DNA of 21,660 bases from an uncultured Dysgonomonas sp. (GTDB lineage Bacteria > Bacteroidota > Bacteroidia > Bacteroidales > Dysgonomonadaceae), in the NCBI GenBank assembly GCA_900556485.1, contig USOX01000027.1, positions 1 through 21,660 of the forward strand. Direction: 5' to 3'. Positions 17,556 through 21,660 of the stretch are shown in pieces; positions within the stretch are counted from its first letter, which is position 1, and the number at the start of each line of letters is the position of its first letter. Position numbers and translations under genes: made by a program. The notes beneath the pieces are model-generated. The model was not told the origin of the DNA. It ran no database searches and was given only the letters and a program-made list of their open reading frames with translations.

Positions 17556-17625
17556 ATGCTGAATGATTTTCTTCTCAATTTTAATACAATTATAATGATA
17601 CAAAGTCATTAACTTATCATCAAAC

Positions 17626-17748
17626 TATATTTGTACAAAATACAGTGTATCAATGAATAAAATCACAATAGAGGAACATTTACATGGAATCCGAAGTCCT
17701 ACTCATAAGCCACGAAAGTGTTACTTTAAACTGCTGTTTTTGGCATAA
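17626..17748 (+). other. Possible promoter box and 31-codon open frame
   Basis: TATATTTG at 17626-17633 is an exact match to the Bacteroidetes -7 box TAnnTTTG, although no -33 TTTG is correctly spaced. An ATG at 17653 opens a 31-codon frame (MNKITIEEHLHGIRSP...) that stops at 17748, five bases short of the stop of the convergent AbiH-like frame. I do not recognise the peptide. It could be a truncated remnant of a gene or a mobile-element end, or chance. Confidence 0.2.
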
Positions 17749-17752
17749 CGGA

Positions 17753-18277
17753 CTACCCCCGATAATGATTTATTATCAGAGATTTACTTCTTTTTTCATA
17801 TCTACTTTGTTGTCTCACAAGCAATCTATAATATTCATTCTCAATATCCACCCATTTCTCCAAATATGCTTTGTTTATTGTAGCAAATAATTCGCTTGTA
17901 TCGCTTTTACACTGATGATGTATTTGGTCTGATGAGCCTTTTGTTAAGTGATGCGCATTAATGGCTTCACATAACTGAACCAGATCTTCGAACGACTTAA
18001 TGGCAATTTCTTCTTTGGATCTCATCTGTTCCAAAGTCTGATTCGTTGTCCAATGTATATTAAACAGGTATATTAAATGTTTTAGTTCCGCTCCGTAAGC
18101 TAATTGGCTGCCACGTTTTATAGAGAATTCGTAAAATTCATCTGACAAGTGGCAGTTTTTATGATTAAATAATCTTTCGCACCATTCTTCCCAATAATCA
18201 TCAAGAAAATCCCGATAACTGGTTTTCAGGCCGTGGGCTAAGTCAAAACCGTTTCCTATAAGTATAATTCTATTCAT
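17753..18277 (-). CDS. AbiH-family abortive-infection protein, probably C-terminally truncated
   Basis: The N-terminus MNRIILIGNGFDLAHGLKTSYRDFL is the signature of the AbiH family (PF14253), first described as a phage abortive-infection factor; the Rossmann-like GNGFD motif (residues 8-12) suggests nucleotide binding. A second conserved element, WVDIENEYY, is at about 140-148. Family members from Bacteroidetes are usually 300 residues or more, whereas this frame ends at 174 aa, soon after the second element, with an unusual tail (SLIINHYRG). I looked in the other two frames beyond the stop and saw no clear continuation, so the 3' part was probably lost by rearrangement at about 17750. It is likely non-functional. 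It lies downstream of a terminator, so it would need its own promoter. Confidence 0.65.
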   Translation of the reverse strand: MNRIILIGNGFDLAHGLKTSYRDFLDDYWEEWCERLFNHKNCHLSDEFYEFSIKRGSQLAYGAELKHLIYLFNIHWTTNQTLEQMRSKEEIAIKSFEDLVQLCEAINAHHLTKGSSDQIHHQCKSDTSELFATINKAYLEKWVDIENEYYRLLVRQQSRYEKRSKSLIINHYRG

Positions 18278-18449
18278 TTTCCGATATACTATGTGAATAC
18301 TAACGTCTTAATAACTCCAAAAACACTTTTGCGTAAATGTATAAAAAAAATAAAGACTTGATTTAACATTCCTGCTTAATGTGGTGCAATAATTACAGGA
18401 CTTTTATAGACCCTATTGGTTTTGACATATTACTGTTACTGACAAAATC

Positions 18450-18484
18450 AAAATACCCGAATTTCACTATCCGGGTATTTTTTG
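18450..18484. terminator. Bidirectional rho-independent terminator
   Basis: AAAATACCCG (18450-18459) and CGGGTATTTT (18472-18481) form a perfect 10-bp stem with a 12-nt loop. On the + strand it is followed by further Ts and TTTTG; on the - strand the stem's own A/T arm gives a T run. It lies just beyond the stop of the RhuM-like gene at 18492 and should end the leftward integrase transcript before the AbiH-like gene. Confidence 0.8.
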
Positions 18485-18491
18485 TTTTGAC

Positions 18492-18887
18492 TTAATTCAT
18501 CTGAAAATTCTGTATTTTCAGCAATGGTATATCATCTATCCCATAAAGGCATCGCCTGACAAACCATTCCCGTAGAATTTTCGCATTAGCCGATCCGAGA
18601 TGAAAGGCCATAGCTATTATCATATCCAACCGTACTTCCTGCACGTTATGCCTTATCCGTTTGCCAGTGACACATAGATCATATTTACAAGCTGTATTTA
18701 CATCCACGATATTGTCTTTTAGTATTACATCTATACATGCACTAACAGCCTGTATACTTATCCCAAATAGGGCAGGCAATTCTGATCTATGGAGCCATAC
18801 AGTTGAATCTCTTGGCTCAAAAACAATTTGACAGGAGTTGTTCTCATCCCAATCTATCCTTAGTATTCCTTTGCTATTTGTTCTCAT
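18492..18887 (-). CDS. Short RhuM-like protein coupled to the integrase
   Basis: This 131-aa protein resembles the N-terminal part of the RhuM (virulence protein) family. The pattern is a beta segment, then STVWLHRSELPALFGISIQAVSACIDVILKDNIVD (helix-turn-helix-like, about 28-62), then VRLDMIIAMAFHLGSANAKILREWFVRRC (about 85-113), matching the order 'VWLT...ELFG.S...I...L....D...(N/V)LD.IIA.(G/A)'. Full RhuM proteins are about 300 aa, so this is a mini-version. Its start overlaps the stop of the integrase by 4 bases (ATGA), indicating translational coupling. RhuM function is not established; here a DNA-binding accessory role, such as recombination directionality or regulation, is inference from position and the helix-turn-helix-like segment. 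Confidence 0.6.
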   Translation of the reverse strand: MRTNSKGILRIDWDENNSCQIVFEPRDSTVWLHRSELPALFGISIQAVSACIDVILKDNIVDVNTACKYDLCVTGKRIRHNVQEVRLDMIIAMAFHLGSANAKILREWFVRRCLYGIDDIPLLKIQNFQMN

Positions 18888-20140
18888 ATTACTGCTTGTT
18901 TCTGTAAATTATAATCTTCTGGAAAATGGAATTTCCCATTTAAGCGTTTTTCTAATGTAAGTGTATCTTCTTCTACTTTTTGACTGGTTATTTTAGCATA
19001 GATTTGAGTTGTGCTGATATTCTTATGCCCAAGCATACGACTAAGTGTTTCGATAGGAATGCCATTGGACAGGCAGATAGTCGTGGCATAGGTATGTCTG
19101 GCAAAATGGAATTTTAACGTTTTGAGTTTCGCCGCTATTCTTATCTTTTCAAGATATATACGGGCTAAGGGATAGCTGGGGACTGCAAAAACCTTTTTCT
19201 CCGCATCTGTTCCAGAATTCCTGTACTTATTGTAGATGCTAAGTGGTATCTCCAGTAGGGGAATAATAGCTTGCGTCCCCGTCTTTTTTCGCTTGATCCG
19301 TATCCATACAATACCCTTATCATCAGTAGAAATATTCTTATTACGCAGGTTGTATAAGTCGGCAAATGCAAGGCCGGTAAAGCTAGCGAACACAAACAGG
19401 ATGCGTAGCTGTTCGGCTTTCTGATCTTCTATTGTGGTATGCATGATTGCATCCAGGTCTGTTTTGGATAACCATTTACGGGTAGTGTCTCCCGGTTCAC
19501 ACATAAAATCTGAAAACGGATTTTTGTGGATGATTTCCTGATTGATGGCCCGGCGAACCATCCGTTTTAATTTCATAATCACATTAAAGACTGTAGCAGG
19601 AGATAACTGTAGGTTTACCCTCAAATAGAAATCAAAATCTTTAATAAATGAACTATCCAATTCTCTAAAAGCGATATCTTCAAATTCACACTTGTCTGTG
19701 ATAAATTTTTCCAATGCTTTGCAGGCATGGTCATAGCCGTCATAGCTGCCTTTCATTTTTGTAATGCCTACGCTTTTGAGATATTCCCTGTTATGGGCTT
19801 TAAAATCAGCCAGTAACATGGGTGTTTCCGGTTTGCCATTGAGTAACGCATTTTTCAAGCTCTCAACAGTAACATAGGCTTCTTTTTCAACCAACTTGTT
19901 ATAGTGTACCTTTAGTTCTTCGCGGTATCTTTCCAGCTTTTGATTGAGATTCCTGTCTGCTTTTTCTTTTCCGGAGGAACGCCCTTCTTTGGTAGACCAC
20001 ATAGAAGGATCAATCTCTTCTTTCAGGCTGAATTGTGTTATTTTCCCATCTACAGTAATACGCCCCATAACAGGGCATTTGCCGTTTTTCTTTACTTTCC
20101 GGCGGTTGATATAGAATAATATATTGAATGTACTACGCAT
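18884..20140 (-). CDS. Bacteroidetes tyrosine recombinase/integrase (complete)
   Basis: This 418-aa site-specific recombinase has an arm-type DNA-binding domain (about 1-100, with the MGRITVDGKITQFSL block), a SAM-like core-binding domain (about 108-210) and a catalytic domain (about 222-400). Catalytic residues visible are K285/K286 in the beta-hairpin, HFARH with H345 and R348, GH with H372, and the nucleophile Y381. The first active-site arginine is absent: box I reads TGLAFADL, with A258 in its place. This substitution is shared with other Bacteroidetes integrases; IntDOT of CTnDOT is known to lack this Arg. The gene is followed by the overlapping RhuM-like gene and preceded by an integrase stub in the same orientation. 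It presumably mobilises, or once mobilised, an element including its downstream genes. Confidence 0.93.
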   Translation of the reverse strand: MRSTFNILFYINRRKVKKNGKCPVMGRITVDGKITQFSLKEEIDPSMWSTKEGRSSGKEKADRNLNQKLERYREELKVHYNKLVEKEAYVTVESLKNALLNGKPETPMLLADFKAHNREYLKSVGITKMKGSYDGYDHACKALEKFITDKCEFEDIAFRELDSSFIKDFDFYLRVNLQLSPATVFNVIMKLKRMVRRAINQEIIHKNPFSDFMCEPGDTTRKWLSKTDLDAIMHTTIEDQKAEQLRILFVFASFTGLAFADLYNLRNKNISTDDKGIVWIRIKRKKTGTQAIIPLLEIPLSIYNKYRNSGTDAEKKVFAVPSYPLARIYLEKIRIAAKLKTLKFHFARHTYATTICLSNGIPIETLSRMLGHKNISTTQIYAKITSQKVEEDTLTLEKRLNGKFHFPEDYNLQKQAVI

Positions 20141-20188
20141 AATTCGATGTTTTTTAGATTATTATATAGTTGTTTGTTATTATAGGAG

Positions 20189-20396
20189 TTAAAGCATGGT
20201 CAATGAGAACTTACCTGTTATCTGTTTGGATAATGTTTTCATATCCTCCCTTATCTTATCTACTGAAAGTTCGGCATACCGCTGGGTAGTTTTGATATAT
20301 TTATGTCCAAGCATACGGCTGACCGTTTCAATAGGTACTCCTTCTGAGAGGGTAATCAAACTGGCAAAGGTGTGGCGGGCTGTATGTATTAATTCT
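20189..20396 (-). pseudogene. C-terminal stub of a second tyrosine integrase
   Basis: About 68 residues of recombinase catalytic C-terminus remain: HTARH (HxxR box with its histidine), SRMLGH, and TTQRYAELS with the tyrosine nucleophile, ending KQITGKFSLTML. Everything upstream (arm, core-binding domain, box I and the lysine hairpin) is missing, and the frame upstream of about 20396 no longer resembles an integrase before it reaches a stop. It sits 48 bp upstream of the complete 418-aa integrase in the same orientation, so the two may once have been a tandem pair. The cut lies 57 bp from the first putative attachment core at 20453, pointing to truncation by insertion of the rightward element. 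Confidence 0.75.
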
Positions 20397-20415
20397 ATGC
20401 AAATCAAGATACGCA

Positions 20416-20448
20416 GTTCACAAACTTTCGATGGGTAATAAGTTCACA
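20416..20448. repeat. Short direct repeat AGTTCACA
   Basis: AGTTCACA occurs at 20415-20422 and 20441-20448, 26 bp apart, between the integrase stub and the putative core site. It may be part of the attachment region or a product of the insertion. Short enough to be chance. Confidence 0.3.
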
Positions 20449-20452
20449 GTTA

Positions 20453-20504
20453 GTATATTTGCTTAGATTAAGAAGTTTCTAAATATTTGGATATAAGCAA
20501 ATAT
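20453..20504. other. Putative attachment core with 11-bp inverted repeat
   Basis: GTATATTTGC at 20453-20462 matches GTAnnTTTGC, the 10-bp core consensus reported for CTnDOT-type integration. It overlaps a perfect 11-bp inverted repeat, ATATTTGCTTA (20455-20465) and TAAGCAAATAT (20494-20504), with a 28-bp spacer. Inverted core-type integrase sites are expected at a tyrosine-recombinase attachment site. The assignment is inference, because the other junction lies outside the window. Confidence 0.5.
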
Positions 20505-20517
20505 GAGCTGTACTTTA

Positions 20518-20559
20518 GTTACCAAACTGTTAACCGACCAGTTACCGAGAGGTTACCGA
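20518..20559 (+). repeat. Four GTTACC-type repeats, putative integrase arm sites
   Basis: GTTACCAA (20518), GTTAACCGA (20529), GTTACCGA (20541) and GTTACCGA (20552) recur at 11-, 12- and 11-bp intervals, close to one helical turn, so they would present on one face of the DNA. They lie between the putative core and the integrase gene, where arm-type sites of Int are expected. No binding consensus for this integrase is available to me. Confidence 0.5.
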
Positions 20560-20657
20560 TCAAAACAGGCAATAAAACGCAGCATGACAGTTTAGTTCAA
20601 AGATTATTATGTACTGAACTGCTGTGATTTAGACTACAAGGAGCGCTTATAAAACAG

Positions 20658-20687
20658 GTAACTTTGCCGCTGTAAACAACGGCAAAG
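20658..20687 (+). promoter_or_regulatory. Integrase promoter -7 box overlapping an inverted repeat
   Basis: TAACTTTG at 20659-20666 is an exact Bacteroidetes -7 box (TAnnTTTG), 41 bp before the integrase ATG; no good -33 TTTG was found. The same bases also give GTAACTTTGC (20658-20667), a second match to GTAnnTTTGC. A perfect 8-bp inverted repeat, CTTTGCCG (20662-20669) and CGGCAAAG (20680-20687), covers the expected transcription start, as an operator for Int autoregulation would. Confidence 0.5.
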
Positions 20688-20707
20688 AGCTAAAAAATTA
20701 TAAGCGT

Positions 20708-21660
20708 ATGAAAACAGAAAAATTCAAGGTTCTGCTCTACCTCAAAAAGAGTACTCCCGACAAGTCGGGCAAGGCCCCGATCATGGGGCGCATCACTGTG
20801 GGTAAAACGATGGTGCAGTTCAGTTGCAAACTCTCTTGCACTTCCACGCTGTGGAATCCACGTGAGAGTCGTCTGAACGGCAAGAACAGTGAAGCTATGG
20901 CAACCAATGAAAAGTTGGACAAGTTGATGCTCTCCATCAATGAAGCCTACGGCACATTGATGGAACGAAAACAACCCTTCGATGCCGAATCGGTCAAGAA
21001 TCTGTTTCAAGGAAGTGTTGAGACCCAAATGACCCTGTTGAAACTCTTTGACCGCCATATCGAAGAGGTCAAAGCACGTGTGGGCATCGATGTCTCTCAC
21101 CGCACCCTGCCCAATTACCTCTACACCCGAAAACGATTAGGTGAGTTTATCAAGCATAACTCTAACGCCTCCGACCTTGCATTCAGCCAACTCAACGAAC
21201 AGTTTATCCGTGAATTTCAGGATTTCATTATCATTGACAGAGGTTATGGCGTAGAGACTGCACGCCACTATCTGGCTCTATTGAAGAAGATTACCCGAAT
21301 CGCATTTAAGGAGGGACACGCAGATCGACACTATTTCGGCAACTATCCGCTACTAAAAGCAAAGGAAAATCCTCCTCGCTCTCTCAGTCGTGAAGAGTTC
21401 GAGAAGATACGGGATTGGGAGTTCGAAGAGCACCGATGGTCACACATTACTACTCGTGATCTGTTTATGTTCGCCTGCTATACTGGCACAGCCTACGTTG
21501 ATGTGGTAGCGATCACCAACGACAATCTCTCCAAAGACGATGCGGGCGACTTGTGGCTCAAATATCAACGTGGCAAGAATGGGAAACTTAGTCGGGTGAA
21601 ATTACTGCCCGAAGCCATTGAGCTAATCGAGAAGTACAAGAAAAATTCAAGGGAGACTCT
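20708..21660 (+). CDS. ICE-type tyrosine integrase, 3' end beyond the window
   Basis: The frame is open from ATG 20708 to the window end, giving 317 codons of an expected roughly 400. The arm-binding domain (about 1-100, with LLYLKKSTPDKSGKAPIMGRIT) is homologous to that of the 418-aa integrase. A core-binding SAM-like domain follows at about 108-215, and the start of the catalytic domain at about 222 onward has box I TGTAYVD (259-265). As in the neighbour, the first catalytic Arg is replaced by Ala (A262). The HxxR box and the tyrosine are beyond the edge. Codon use is visibly more GC-rich (frequent gcc, ctc, acc, atc) than in the chromosomal genes to the left, which suggests recent transfer. 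It points away from the other two integrase sequences and probably lies at the left end of a large mobile element. Confidence 0.9.
   Translation, partial: MKTEKFKVLLYLKKSTPDKSGKAPIMGRITVGKTMVQFSCKLSCTSTLWNPRESRLNGKNSEAMATNEKLDKLMLSINEAYGTLMERKQPFDAESVKNLFQGSVETQMTLLKLFDRHIEEVKARVGIDVSHRTLPNYLYTRKRLGEFIKHNSNASDLAFSQLNEQFIREFQDFIIIDRGYGVETARHYLALLKKITRIAFKEGHADRHYFGNYPLLKAKENPPRSLSREEFEKIRDWEFEEHRWSHITTRDLFMFACYTGTAYVDVVAITNDNLSKDDAGDLWLKYQRGKNGKLSRVKLLPEAIELIEKYKKNSRET

Noticed and set aside
17684..17890. 68-aa + strand open frame overlapping the AbiH-like gene end
   Set aside because: It is antisense to the AbiH-like frame for most of its length and carries no known motif.
20690..21100. 136-aa open frame on the - strand opposite the third integrase
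   Set aside because: The + strand frame is a clear integrase with conserved domains; the reverse frame is a shadow.
1..21660. CRISPR array, tRNA or rRNA genes, or a toxin-antitoxin pair
   Set aside because: No regularly spaced repeats of CRISPR length, no tRNA cloverleaf near the integrases and no rRNA-like sequence were seen. The only defence-like gene is the truncated AbiH homologue.

Overview
The window reads as Bacteroidales chromosomal DNA. The support is low-GC coding DNA, SusD/PUL-era style secreted carbohydrate enzymes with short signal peptides, a Ser-type sulfatase, TAnnTTTG promoter-like boxes and Bacteroidetes-type tyrosine integrases. A Dysgonomonas- or Parabacteroides-like host is a guess only; no rRNA, tRNA or marker gene is present to settle it.

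Region 1 (1-6213, + strand) is the 3' part of a polysaccharide-degradation operon. It holds the C-terminal part of a GH3 glycosidase, cut at its 5' end next to a 23-bp tandem repeat that looks like an insertion-sequence end. This is followed by a secreted metallophosphoesterase, a serine-type sulfatase, a secreted alpha/beta-hydrolase esterase and a GH43-discoidin-Fn3 enzyme. The genes abut or overlap, so they are probably co-transcribed. Sulfatase, esterase and two glycosidases together suggest a sulfated, esterified glycan as target, but the glycan cannot be named.

Region 2 (6480-17465) is a compact osmotic and ionic stress island. Two gene sets diverge from a 164-bp intergenic region. To the left run a GH15 enzyme (trehalase or glucoamylase type), the Na+/H+ antiporter NhaA, a DUF389 membrane protein and a KtrB/KtrA-type K+ uptake system. 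To the right run a bifunctional trehalose-6-phosphate synthase/phosphatase and two different MscS-family channels. Ion uptake, Na+ export, compatible-solute synthesis and probable breakdown, and pressure-release valves are therefore grouped at one locus.

Region 3 (17466-21660) is mobile-element territory. It contains a truncated AbiH-family phage-defence gene, a small RhuM-like protein translationally coupled to a complete 418-aa tyrosine integrase, the catalytic C-terminal stub of a second integrase, and a divergent third integrase that runs off the right edge. Just before the third integrase lies a dense attachment-type region. It has two exact matches to GTAnnTTTGC (the CTnDOT core consensus), an 11-bp inverted repeat, four GTTACC-type repeats at 11-12 bp spacing, and an 8-bp inverted repeat over the integrase promoter. 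The simplest reading is that an integrative conjugative element entered here, cut the second integrase, and continues to the right beyond the window. If so, the missing part of that integrase should lie at the far end of the element.
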